This document shows, piece after piece, positions 1 to 7,395 of a stretch of 25,037 nt of DNA; positions within the stretch are counted from its first letter, which is position 1; every line of letters starts with the position of its first letter. This stretch comes from an uncultured Oscillospiraceae bacterium (GTDB taxonomy: Bacteria > Bacillota > Clostridia > Oscillospirales > Oscillospiraceae). Below the pieces are notes generated by a model. The model made no database searches, was not told the DNA's origin, and saw only the letters and a list, made by a program, of their open reading frames with translations. The position numbers and the translations under genes are program-made. The stretch covers positions 1 through 25,037 of the forward strand of contig CAKTNN010000032.1 in assembly GCA_934589065.1 (NCBI GenBank), written 5' to 3'.

Positions 1-66
1 TCGCGCGCTTTTTAGACGCCTACTCCCTTAGCAGGGGAGCCCCTTCGGCCTCTTGGGTATCACTCC
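1..66 (-). tRNA. tRNA-Ser(GCT), 3' part cut by window edge
   Basis: Read on the minus strand, the sequence from 66 down gives a serine tRNA. It has acceptor strand GGAGTGA, a D arm, and an anticodon stem CTCCC/GGGAG around loop CTGCTAA. The anticodon GCT is at 32-30 and reads AGC/AGU codons. The start of the long variable arm typical of tRNA-Ser follows. The rest of the variable arm, the T arm and the 3' acceptor strand lie to the left of the window. The anticodon arm matches the familiar bacterial tRNA-Ser(GCT) pattern closely. The identity is firm; the 3' end cannot be seen. Confidence 0.93.
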
Positions 67-92
67 GAATAAAAAGCTATGAAGTTGACTGC

Positions 93-114
93 CCGGATAT
101 ATTAGCATATCCGG
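93..114. repeat. Inverted repeat overlapping the tRNA-Ser -10 box
   Basis: CCGGATAT at 93-100 and ATATCCGG at 107-114 form a perfect 8-bp dyad with a 6-base spacer. The -10 box (99-104) lies across the left arm and the spacer. The expected transcription start is near 92, so the dyad is DNA-level structure and not a hairpin in the transcript. It could be an operator or chance; no protein is implicated here. Confidence 0.6.
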
Positions 115-127
115 TAAGAATTGTCAA
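99..127 (-). promoter_or_regulatory. Promoter of tRNA-Ser
   Basis: On the minus strand a -35 box TTGACA (127-122) is followed after exactly 17 bases by the -10 box TAATAT (104-99), preceded by TGC as an extended -10. Transcription would start near position 92, about 26 bases upstream of the mature tRNA 5' end. A perfect 8-bp inverted repeat (93-100 and 107-114) overlaps the -10 box; it is described separately. Confidence 0.85.
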
Positions 128-169
128 GCAGATTTTCTTCCTGGGGCGGGAAGAAGTGGAAATACATCG

Positions 170-195
170 AAAAAAGCCCCGGCAAGCACCCTTGC
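170..195 (-). terminator. Putative terminator of the GtrA-family gene
   Basis: On the minus strand a small hairpin GCAAG-GGTG-CTTGC (195-182) is followed by CGGGGC and a six-base T run (175-170). A second, larger pairing, 238-249 with 181-191, is possible across a long loop. The T run is offset by about six bases from the short stem, so this is a reasonable but not classic terminator. Apart from this and the tRNA promoter, the stretch 67-271 shows no gene. Confidence 0.45.
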
Positions 196-271
196 AGCAC
201 GTTTCTGTCTTCTGCGTTACAGGAGTCAGGCGCGCAGGGGTGCTATGCCAGACACGGCAGAAGGCGTCCCC

Positions 272-688
272 TTATTTTTTCCGAAACACCAAAAGCTTAC
301 TGCCTACATAATTGATGATAATCACCAGTACCTGTGTAATCAGCTTCCAGATATTGCCGTTTCCACCAAGCAGATCCACCGCAACCAGAAGGATTCCGGT
401 TTCCAGCACGCCGGAGGAAATTCGGGTGGCAATAAACTTAATAAATTCCGGCACAACCGTTTTCCGTGACCAGTCGTGGCTTCCAAACACAAAGGGCTTG
501 TTGGTCAGGAACGCAAAGATCACAGAGCCAATCCAGGAAATGCAATTGCTGACCGCTGCACCCAGGCCAAAAATATTCAGACAAGGAAGATAGATTGCAT
601 AGTTCACTACCGTTGTCAGGACGCCAAAGAAGACGTAAGGAACCACATCCCAGTACTTCTTTATCAGTTTTTTTATAAAGTCCAGCAT
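272..688 (-). CDS. GtrA-family small membrane protein
   Basis: The 138-residue protein has about four hydrophobic segments and begins MLDFIKKLIKKYWDVVPYVF. The pattern FGVLTTVVNYAIY near the N-terminus and a final basic LLVFRKK are typical of the GtrA family. Members are membrane proteins linked to lipid-carried sugar transfer or export, for example in teichoic acid or surface glycan glycosylation. The ATG at 688 is chosen because AGGAGAG lies just upstream (about five bases) and a promoter sits at 723-751; an open frame reaching 871 would run through that promoter. It is a single gene between the tRNA and the divergent RNA/rnjA unit, with no glycosyltransferase beside it in the window, so the substrate is unknown. 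Confidence 0.85.
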   Translation of the reverse strand: MLDFIKKLIKKYWDVVPYVFFGVLTTVVNYAIYLPCLNIFGLGAAVSNCISWIGSVIFAFLTNKPFVFGSHDWSRKTVVPEFIKFIATRISSGVLETGILLVAVDLLGGNGNIWKLITQVLVIIINYVGSKLLVFRKK

Positions 689-722
689 ACTTCTCTCCTG
701 TTTTCTTTTGAAATTCCGGGCC

Positions 723-751
723 ATTATACCACTATTTTTCTCATTTCGCAA
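723..751 (-). promoter_or_regulatory. Promoter of the GtrA-family gene
   Basis: On the minus strand TTGCGA (751-746) is followed after 17 bases by TATAAT (728-723), with TGG immediately upstream as an extended -10. Transcription should start near 716, giving a leader of about 28 bases before the ATG at 688. This supports the short start chosen for the protein. Confidence 0.8.
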
Positions 752-791
752 CTGTCTTTTCCATTTAACAAAAGCTTTACGAAAATAATTG

Positions 792-820
792 TATACTTTT
801 TCCCGGAACTGTGCTATAAT
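792..820 (+). promoter_or_regulatory. Promoter of the structured RNA / rnjA unit
   Basis: A perfect TATAAT (815-820) carries an upstream TGC, making an extended -10 element. A weak -35 match TATACT (792-797) is spaced 17 bases away; TTGTAT at 789-794 is a better match but sits 20 bases away. Transcription should begin around 827-830, just before the 5' arm of the long stem at 834. No other convincing promoter was seen before rnjA at 1087. Confidence 0.65.
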
Positions 821-828
821 ACCTTTGA

Positions 829-1065
829 CTTGTGCGGGTAGGCAGACCCGGCAGATGTTCAGATACAGCACATGGATTTCATGTGAGATAAGGAGTTATC
901 CCCTCTCTCCCCTATTTTTGACGCGCAGCTTTTCGGCGCACAGGCGACAAAAACGCGAGGCAGGGCTCTCTCCATAGATTATGCAGGCGTTAACTGAGAG
1001 AAACGGCGATTCAGGGCCCAATTTCTCAAGGCGGCTGCCTGCTTGCTGTGTACTTTTTATTTTCT
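829..1065 (+). ncRNA. Candidate structured RNA (free small RNA or rnjA leader), class unassigned
   Basis: Bases 834-845 pair with 1035-1046 in an unbroken 12-bp stem that includes G-U pairs. Inside are a perfect 6-bp hairpin (869-874/880-885), a perfect 5-bp hairpin (887-891/896-900) and an apical stem 915-920/948-953 extended across an A-A mismatch by 922-924/944-946. A T-rich run (1052-1063) follows the closing stem, as in an intrinsic terminator. A promoter ends at 820, and there is no credible reading frame in this span. The size (about 215 bases) and closed-rod layout recall 6S RNA, but no diagnostic sequence was recognised. The two hairpins in the 5' half fit a 6S open bubble poorly. 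A regulatory leader of rnjA is the alternative. Confidence 0.55.
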
Positions 1066-1086
1066 AAAACGAAAGGAGCTAATACA

Positions 1087-2742
1087 TTGGCTGAAAAACT
1101 GAAAATTATTTCCCTGGGCGGACTGGACGAAATTGGTAAGAATATTACCGTACTGGAGTACGGAAAGGATATGATCGTCGTTGACTGCGGCGTAGGCTTC
1201 CCCGAAGAGGATATGTACGGCGTTGATCTGGTGATTCCCGACTTTTCCTATCTGGTTGCCAACCAGAAAAAACTGCGGGGTATGTTCATTACCCACGGTC
1301 ACGAAGACCACATCGGTTCCATTCCCTACTGTATGAAGCAGGTCAACTGCCCCATTCACGGCACTGCCATGACCAACGGTCTTATCAAACTGAAACTGGA
1401 GGAGCACCGTCTGGCAGACAGCGTAAAGCTCATCACCCACAAGCCCGGAGATGTTGTCAAGGCCGGCTGCTTTAGCGTGGAATTCATCCATGTAAACCAT
1501 TCCATTGCGGATGCCGTGGCCTTTGCCATCAAAACTCCTGTTGGCACCGTAATTATGACCGGTGACTTTAAGATTGATCCCACTTCTGCCGATGGGATGA
1601 TGGATCTTGCCCGGCTGGGCGAACTGGGCAACCAGGGCGTTCTGGCTCTGCTTGCCGACTCTACCAATGTAGAGCGCGCCGGTTATACCCCCAGCGAAAA
1701 CGTTGTCGCCGAAAGTCTGGACCGTCAGTTTAAAAACTGTGACCAGCGCATCATTATTACCACCTTCGCCTCCAATATGCACCGGATTCAGAGCGTGATC
1801 TCCACCGCCCAGCGCTACGGTCGGAAGGTCGCCGTTACCGGACGCAGCATGGAAAATATGCTGAAGGTTGCTCAGGAACTTGGCTATCTGAAGGTCAAGC
1901 CCGGTACGATTGTGGATCTGTGCTCCATTAAGAGCATTCCCAAAAACAAACTGGTGATTGTTTCCACCGGTTCTCAGGGTGAAAATATGTCCGCTCTGTA
2001 CCGGATGGCTTTCTCCACTCATAAGCAGGTGGATATCACCTCCGGTGACCGGATCATTATTTCCGCCTCTGCCATCCCCGGCAACGAAAAGGCAATTTCC
2101 CGGATTATCAACGAACTCTACCGCAAGGGCGCAGACGTAGTCTACGAAAAGAGCGAAGGACTGCATGTTTCCGGTCACGCCTGCCAGGAAGAGCTGAAAA
2201 TTGTTCACGCCCTGGTAAAGCCCCGGTTTTTCCTGCCCCTCCATGGTGAGCAGCGCCACCTGCAAATCCACAGCAAGCTGGCCCAGTCCATGGGGATGAA
2301 TCCCCGGAATATTCACATTGGGGAAATCGGAACCGTGTTTGAATTCACCGGAAAATCCTGCAAGGAGAACGGAACCGTTCCCGCCGGAAAGGTGTTTGTG
2401 GACGGAACCGGCGTCGGCGACGTGGGCAGTGTGGTTCTCCGTGACCGTAAGCACCTGGCACAGGATGGCATGATTGTTGTTTGTGTGAACCTCTCCAGCC
2501 AGGACGGCAGCGTGGTTACCGGCCCGGATATCATCACCCGTGGATTCATCTACGTAAAGGAATCCGAAGAGCTGATGGATGAGCTGCGGGAAGTGGCTCT
2601 GGAGGCCATCGACCGCTGCCAGCGCAAGCGCGTTCGCGACTGGTCTGCAATCAAGTCCGCCATTAAAAATGACATTAGCGGCTACCTCTTTAAGACCACC
2701 AAGCGAAATCCCATGATCCTGCCTGTAATTATGGAGATTTAA
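1087..2742 (+). CDS. rnjA: Ribonuclease J
   Basis: RNase J is a 5'-3' exonuclease and endonuclease of Firmicutes that matures and degrades RNA in the cytoplasm. The 552-residue product has the family's usual length. It shows a metallo-beta-lactamase/beta-CASP core: HGHEDH around residues 70-75 binds the two metals, followed by H138 (HVNHS) and D160 (MTGDF). The beta-CASP part contains the STGSQGE motif, then SGHAC and PLHGE, and a C-terminal domain follows. The start is the TTG at 1087, eight bases after AAAGGAG (1072-1078). A GTG at 1048 would add 13 residues unlike the family and would lie at the edge of the long RNA stem. It is transcribed from the RNA promoter upstream or by read-through of it, and ends at a strong terminator. 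Confidence 0.95.
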   Translation: MAEKLKIISLGGLDEIGKNITVLEYGKDMIVVDCGVGFPEEDMYGVDLVIPDFSYLVANQKKLRGMFITHGHEDHIGSIPYCMKQVNCPIHGTAMTNGLIKLKLEEHRLADSVKLITHKPGDVVKAGCFSVEFIHVNHSIADAVAFAIKTPVGTVIMTGDFKIDPTSADGMMDLARLGELGNQGVLALLADSTNVERAGYTPSENVVAESLDRQFKNCDQRIIITTFASNMHRIQSVISTAQRYGRKVAVTGRSMENMLKVAQELGYLKVKPGTIVDLCSIKSIPKNKLVIVSTGSQGENMSALYRMAFSTHKQVDITSGDRIIISASAIPGNEKAISRIINELYRKGADVVYEKSEGLHVSGHACQEELKIVHALVKPRFFLPLHGEQRHLQIHSKLAQSMGMNPRNIHIGEIGTVFEFTGKSCKENGTVPAGKVFVDGTGVGDVGSVVLRDRKHLAQDGMIVVCVNLSSQDGSVVTGPDIITRGFIYVKESEELMDELREVALEAIDRCQRKRVRDWSAIKSAIKNDISGYLFKTTKRNPMILPVIMEI

Positions 2743-2753
2743 GGAAAAACATT

Positions 2754-2806
2754 GGACTGTTAAAAAGCGTGTAAATGCAATCCGTTTTTTAACAGTCCTC
2801 TTTTTT
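2754..2806 (+). terminator. Intrinsic terminator after rnjA
   Basis: GGACTGTTAAAAA (2754-2766) pairs perfectly with TTTTTAACAGTCC (2786-2798), followed by TC and a run of T to 2806. The T run touches the GAGG Shine-Dalgarno (2807-2810) of the next gene, so transcripts ending here would lack that gene's ribosome site. Confidence 0.9.
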
Positions 2807-2816
2807 GAGGATTTTT

Positions 2817-3761
2817 ATGGAATACTACTTTGCCCCTATGGAGGGGCTTACCGACAGTGTCTACCGGCACCTGCATCATGCATTTTTCCCCGGGGTGGAC
2901 AAATACTATATGCCCTTCTTCTCCCCCACCGTTCATCGCAGGCTGACCGCCAGAGAGGCCCGTGAGCTTCCTCTGGCGGATACGGAACCCTTTGCCGCGG
3001 TTCCTCAGCTGCTAACCAAGAACGCCGAGGATTTTCTGTGGGCTGCCGGGCAGTGCCTTGACCGGGGCTATTCGGAGGTAAACCTGAACCTCGGCTGTCC
3101 CTCCGGCACGGTTTTTTCCAAAGGAAAGGGCTCCGGAATGCTCCAGGATCCCGACCAGCTGAACCGGTTTCTGGATGCCGTATTTGCCCAGAGTCCCCTT
3201 CCCATTTCCCTGAAAACCCGGCTGGCAGTGGAAAAGCCTGAAGAATTTTGCCGTCTGCTGGATATCTTTAATCAGTACCCCGTAAAGATGCTGATAATCC
3301 ACCCCAGGGTGCGGAAGGACTTTTACACCGGCCCTGTCCGGGAGGAACAATTCCGCTATGCAGTGGAAAACAGCAAAATAAGCCTGTGCTTTAACGGAAA
3401 TCTCTGCACCCAGGCTCAGATAGATACTTTTTCCAAGGAATATCCCGGCGTGAATACCGTAATGATCGGCAGAGGGCTCATCGGAAATCCCGCACTCCTT
3501 TGCCCCCAAAACGCCAACGCTGCCACTATAGAGGCTTTTTTGGATGCTCTATTGGAGCAATACATTGTCCTTTTTGGCGGCTCCCGGAATGCCATGTTCC
3601 GGCTAAAGGAAAACTGGAGATACCTGCTGTGCCTGTTTGACGGCGCAGAAAAGCTGGAAAAACAGCTTCGGAAAACCACTGATATTGCAAATTACCGCGC
3701 TATTACCCACGAAATATTCCAGTCCTGCCCAATGAAAGCGCAGCTTTCCCCGGATTGGTAA
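2817..3761 (+). CDS. dus: tRNA-dihydrouridine synthase (Dus family)
   Basis: Dus enzymes are FMN- and NADPH-dependent flavoproteins that reduce specific uridines in tRNA to dihydrouridine. The 314-residue protein begins with the family signature FAPMEGLTDSVYR. It contains NLNLGCPSG (residues about 90-98), whose cysteine is the catalytic acid, then HPRVR, FNGN and MIGRGLIGNP of the FMN-binding TIM barrel. A C-terminal helical domain follows. The ATG at 2817 follows GAGG at 2807-2810; an in-frame TTG at 2805 lies inside the terminator T run and is unlikely. Which uridine is modified cannot be read from the sequence. No separate promoter was found, so expression may depend on read-through from rnjA. 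Confidence 0.92.
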   Translation: MEYYFAPMEGLTDSVYRHLHHAFFPGVDKYYMPFFSPTVHRRLTAREARELPLADTEPFAAVPQLLTKNAEDFLWAAGQCLDRGYSEVNLNLGCPSGTVFSKGKGSGMLQDPDQLNRFLDAVFAQSPLPISLKTRLAVEKPEEFCRLLDIFNQYPVKMLIIHPRVRKDFYTGPVREEQFRYAVENSKISLCFNGNLCTQAQIDTFSKEYPGVNTVMIGRGLIGNPALLCPQNANAATIEAFLDALLEQYIVLFGGSRNAMFRLKENWRYLLCLFDGAEKLEKQLRKTTDIANYRAITHEIFQSCPMKAQLSPDW

Positions 3762-3764
3762 GGA

Positions 3765-3803
3765 AATTCCCCTCCAGCCGTAACGCCGGAGGGGAATTCT
3801 TTT
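3765..3803 (+). terminator. Terminator between convergent dus and hydA
   Basis: AATTCCCCTCC (3765-3775) pairs with GGAGGGGAATT (3788-3798), followed on the plus strand by CTTTTA. The plus-strand tail suits dus. On the minus strand the tail is less T-rich, so it may only partly serve the hydrogenase operon, whose stop codon is at 3804-3802. Confidence 0.85.
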
Positions 3804-5490
3804 ATTCCTCGTGGTTGTGCAGCAGCTCGTGGGCTTTTCCCTTGAAATATCCGTTATAGAACACATCCATCAGCGGATTTTCGTCAGACTTCCGGATGAT
3901 GCGGTCTCTGTCTGCCTTATAAAGCCCCGCCGCACGTGCGGCCTTATGTCTGGGACCGGCGGGAATCGGCTGGCCTCCGCCCATGATGCAGCCCCGACGA
4001 CAGGCCATAACCTCAATCAGATGATACTGCTTCTCTCCGGATTTCACCTGCTCCATCACTTTGCGGGCATTGGCAAGGCCGGATACCACGCAGATTTTCA
4101 AATCCGTGCCATTAAAGGGAACGGTGACCTCCTTAATTCCCTCTTCACCCCGGATGCCGCAATCCGCAATCGCCGCCATAGTGGCAGGATCGTGACCGTC
4201 AGAAAGTCTGCGCAGAACGGCCTCCGTCACGCCGCCGGTAACACCGAAAATCACACCGCCGCCGGAGGATAGACCAAAGGGCATATCACAGGCTTCGGGC
4301 TCGATCTTATCAAAGGCGATGCCGAAATTCTTGATCATCCGGGTCAATTCGGTGGTTGTAAGCACCACGTCGGTATCCTGTTCTCCCTTGGTAAAGGAAT
4401 TGGGGCGCTTTGCCTCCATCTTCTTTGCCGTACAGGGCATAATGGAAACCACAAAGGTCTTCTTGCCCTTGGCATTGGCAGGATCCCGGTAGTATTCCTT
4501 AATAACCGCAGAGAACATTCCCTGAGGAGAACGGCAGGTAGAAACGTTTTCCCGCATATCCGGGAATTCATTGTCTACGAATTTCACCCAGGCCGGGCAG
4601 CAAGAGGTCAGAAGCGGGAGCTTTCCACCGTTTTGCAGCCGTTCCAGGAATTCAGCGGACTCCTCCATAACCGTCAGATCTGCAGTGTAGCTGGTATCAA
4701 ATACCTCGTCAAAGCCCATGCTGTGCAGCGCCGCAACCACCTTTCCCATGGCATTGGCACCGTTTTCCATGCCGAAAGCGTCTCCTACTGCCACTCGGAC
4801 AGCGGGAGCAATCTGGGCAACAACCCGTACATTCGGGTCGCCCAGAGCTTCATACACCTCGTCCAGATGGGTGCGGATGGTCAACGCACCGGTGGGACAG
4901 TATATCCGGCACTGACCGCAGCTGACACAGTTTGTCTGGCTCAGTTTCTTCTTAAATGCCGGGGTGACCTCGGCGTCCGTGCCACGGTGGGCAAAACCCA
5001 AAACGCCAACACTCTGAATTTCATTGCACACCCGAACGCAGTTGCCGCAAAGGATGCACTTGTTGGGATCCCGGACAATAGAAGGAGAACTGTAGTCCAC
5101 AGGCTTGCGCTCCTTATAGTCCTGGAAGCGAACCTCCCGCACCCCCATTTTATGGGCCAGATCCTGCAATACGCATTCGCCGGACTTCATGCAGGTGGTG
5201 CAGTCCCGGCAGTGGGCCGCCAGCAATAGCTCCACAATCAGCTTGCGGTGACGGCGCAGCCGCTCCGTGTGGGTATAAATGACCATACCGTCTCTGGGCT
5301 CTTCGGAGCAGGAGGCGAAGCACTGCCCACGGTCATTCTCCACCGTGCACAGCCGGCAAGCGCCAAAGGTACTCAGCTCGGAGTGGTAGCACAGTGTGGG
5401 CAAATCAATGCCAGCCTTGCGGATAATGGTCAGCACATTTTTCTCATCGGTGAAGGTATACTTCTTTCCGTTAATTGTAATCGTTCCCAT
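3802..5490 (-). CDS. hydA: [FeFe] hydrogenase catalytic subunit HydA, trimeric NAD-linked type
   Basis: This subunit reduces protons to H2 at the H-cluster in the cytoplasm. The 562 residues contain a [2Fe-2S] domain (C34, C45, C48, C61) and a His-Cys [4Fe-4S] site (H93, C97, C100, C106). Two ferredoxin [4Fe-4S] sites follow (C145/148/151/155 and C188/191/194/198). The H-cluster domain has L1 TSCCPAW (295-301), L2 MPCTAKK (351-357) and L3 MACRRGCIMGGGQP (495-508); C298, C353, C497 and C501 are the probable ligands and C297 the proton-transfer residue. It lacks the extra C-terminal domain of the Thermotoga enzyme, as many clostridial HydA do. The start follows GGAGG, 12 bases after hydB. With hydB and hydC it forms the group often shown to bifurcate electrons between ferredoxin and NAD; bifurcation here is inferred. 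Maturases HydE, HydF and HydG are not in the window. Confidence 0.95.
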   Translation of the reverse strand: MGTITINGKKYTFTDEKNVLTIIRKAGIDLPTLCYHSELSTFGACRLCTVENDRGQCFASCSEEPRDGMVIYTHTERLRRHRKLIVELLLAAHCRDCTTCMKSGECVLQDLAHKMGVREVRFQDYKERKPVDYSSPSIVRDPNKCILCGNCVRVCNEIQSVGVLGFAHRGTDAEVTPAFKKKLSQTNCVSCGQCRIYCPTGALTIRTHLDEVYEALGDPNVRVVAQIAPAVRVAVGDAFGMENGANAMGKVVAALHSMGFDEVFDTSYTADLTVMEESAEFLERLQNGGKLPLLTSCCPAWVKFVDNEFPDMRENVSTCRSPQGMFSAVIKEYYRDPANAKGKKTFVVSIMPCTAKKMEAKRPNSFTKGEQDTDVVLTTTELTRMIKNFGIAFDKIEPEACDMPFGLSSGGGVIFGVTGGVTEAVLRRLSDGHDPATMAAIADCGIRGEEGIKEVTVPFNGTDLKICVVSGLANARKVMEQVKSGEKQYHLIEVMACRRGCIMGGGQPIPAGPRHKAARAAGLYKADRDRIIRKSDENPLMDVFYNGYFKGKAHELLHNHEE

Positions 5491-5502
5491 AGTGCCCCCT
5501 CC

Positions 5503-7395
5503 TTACGCTTCTACATAAATGGCATCAAAGGCACAGTTCTCCCTACAGGAGCCGCACTTGATGCAAACGGTGGGATCGATGTGGTAGGGATTCTTCACCT
5601 TGCCGGAGATGGCATTTACAGGACAGTTGCGGGCGCACTTGCCGCAGCCCTTACAGAAGTCTGGGTTGATCACAAACTTTCTCAACGCGGTGCAGACCTT
5701 GGCCCGGCACTTCTTATCCACGATATGTTCTACGTACTCATCCCGGAAGGTACTGAGGGTGGAAATAACCGGCAGCGGGGCAGATTTGCCCAGGCCACAC
5801 AGTGCCATGGTGCGAACCATGGTCGCCAGCTCTTCCAGCCGATCCAGATCCTCCAGTTCTCCCTGACCGGCAACGATCTTTTCCAGAATCTCCAGCATCC
5901 GCTTGGTGCCTTCCCGGCAGGGCACACACTTGCCGCAGCTTTCCCGCTGGGTAAAGGACATGAAGAACCGGGCAACCTCCACCATGCAGGTGTGCTCGTC
6001 CATGACCACCATGCCGCCAGAGCCCACAATGGCATTGAACTTTTTGACGGAGTCAAAATCCAGAGGCTCATCCAAATGCTTTTCTGTCAGGCAGCCGCCG
6101 GAGGGACCGCCGATCTGAACCGCCTTAAAGGTAGAGCCGTTTTTCAGTCCGCCGCCGATATCAAAGATAATTTCCCGAAGGGTAGAGCCCATGGGCACTT
6201 CAATCAGGCCGGTATTCTCGATTGCTCCGGTTAAGGAGAAGGTCTTCGTTCCGGGGCTTCCCGCTGTACCAATGGAGCGATACCAGTCTGCGCCTTCCAA
6301 AATAATTTTAGGCACATTGGCGTAGGTTTCCACGTTGTTCAGTACCGTAGGACGCTCCCACAGACCTTTTTCCACCGTGCGGGGCGGCTTCACTCTGGGC
6401 ATACCGCGGTTGCCCTCGATAGAGGCCGTCAACGCAGAGCCTTCCCCGCAGACGAAAGCGCCTGCGCCGCGATTGATGTGCAGGTGGAAGCTAAAATCGC
6501 TGCCAAGGATGTGTTCGCCCAGCAGTCCCCGCTCTTCCAGCAAAGCAATGGCGTGCTTTAACCGGGCAACGGACATGGGATACTCTGCCCGCACATAGAT
6601 ATAGCCGTCCGAAGAGCGCACTGCGTAGCCTGCAATCATCATGCCCTCAATCAGCTTGAAGGGGTCGCCCTCCATAACGGAGCCATCCATAAATGCGCCG
6701 GGATCACCCTCGTCGCCGTTGCACACCACGTAACGGATGGGGTCTTTCTGGCGGGCCACCTGCTTCCACTTTTTGCCTGCAGGGAATCCGCCGCCGCCTC
6801 GACCGCGAAGGCCGGACTTGTCGATTTCTTCAATTACCTGATCCCGATCCATCTGGAACATTGCCTTTTCCAGTGCCCGGAAACCACCGGCAGCCAAGTA
6901 TTCATCCAGGGATTCCGCATCCAGCTTGCCGCAGTTTTCCAGTACGATGCGGGTCTGCTTGGCAATAAAGGGAATCTCGGAGGGCTGAACATACTTCTTC
7001 TCGCCCTTGTGGTATAGCAGTCGCTCAATAACATCGTTTCCAAGAATGGTCTGATGATAGATTTCTTTGACGTCGTCAGGCTGAACCTTGACGTACTGGA
7101 CGACCCTGTCCCCCTTCTGAATCCGAACCAGAGGGCCCAGCTCACAGAAGCCCTGGCAGCCCGTTTTCTTGACGCCCACATTGGGCCCGGTGTGCTCCTG
7201 CGCATCATGGGGAGCAAACTGCAGATCGATTGCAGGATCGTCCGCAATTAATTCCTGAAACAACCGGTGAATCTTATTGGAGCCGGTGGCAATACAGCCG
7301 GTACCGGAGCAAACCAATACCCGACAGTCATAGCCGTTCATTTCAGCAACGGCCTTTTCCCGTTCCCGGGACAGATCTTCAATGTTCTGGATCAT
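5503..7395 (-). CDS. hydB: Hydrogenase diaphorase subunit HydB (NuoF-like)
   Basis: HydB carries FMN and exchanges electrons with NAD(H) and ferredoxin within the HydABC complex. The 630-residue length matches the family. An N-terminal thioredoxin-like [2Fe-2S] domain has C29, C34, C80 and C84. A NuoF core holds the NAD/FMN glycine-rich loop GRGGGGFPAGKKW (198-210). An SLBB region follows, then a [4Fe-4S] site (C487, C490, C493, C533). The C-terminus is a two-cluster ferredoxin (C581/584/587/591 and C611/614/617/621). H557, C563 and C568 just before it could form the metal hinge described for related complexes (inference). The ATG shares its A with the TGA of hydC, so the two are translationally coupled. 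Confidence 0.95.
   Translation of the reverse strand: MIQNIEDLSREREKAVAEMNGYDCRVLVCSGTGCIATGSNKIHRLFQELIADDPAIDLQFAPHDAQEHTGPNVGVKKTGCQGFCELGPLVRIQKGDRVVQYVKVQPDDVKEIYHQTILGNDVIERLLYHKGEKKYVQPSEIPFIAKQTRIVLENCGKLDAESLDEYLAAGGFRALEKAMFQMDRDQVIEEIDKSGLRGRGGGGFPAGKKWKQVARQKDPIRYVVCNGDEGDPGAFMDGSVMEGDPFKLIEGMMIAGYAVRSSDGYIYVRAEYPMSVARLKHAIALLEERGLLGEHILGSDFSFHLHINRGAGAFVCGEGSALTASIEGNRGMPRVKPPRTVEKGLWERPTVLNNVETYANVPKIILEGADWYRSIGTAGSPGTKTFSLTGAIENTGLIEVPMGSTLREIIFDIGGGLKNGSTFKAVQIGGPSGGCLTEKHLDEPLDFDSVKKFNAIVGSGGMVVMDEHTCMVEVARFFMSFTQRESCGKCVPCREGTKRMLEILEKIVAGQGELEDLDRLEELATMVRTMALCGLGKSAPLPVISTLSTFRDEYVEHIVDKKCRAKVCTALRKFVINPDFCKGCGKCARNCPVNAISGKVKNPYHIDPTVCIKCGSCRENCAFDAIYVEA

Noticed and set aside
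829..1065. Firm 6S RNA, tmRNA, SRP RNA, RNase P RNA or T-box assignment for the structured RNA
   Set aside because: None of the diagnostic sequences I know for these classes is present. 6S remains only a size and layout resemblance, and the stable hairpins in the 5' half fit poorly with an open bubble.
1057..2454. 465-residue open frame on the minus strand inside rnjA
   Set aside because: It is fully antisense to a clear RNase J gene, with odd Gly/His/Asn-rich composition, no ribosome site and no known motif.
2753..2776. Promoter for dus in the rnjA-dus gap
   Set aside because: TTGGAC looks like a -35 box, but no acceptable -10 box stands 16-18 bases downstream; the sequence belongs to the terminator stem.
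5248..6234. 328-residue plus-strand open frame across hydA and hydB
   Set aside because: It crosses the junction of two certain genes on the other strand and has no recognisable domain; it is a by-product of codon bias.
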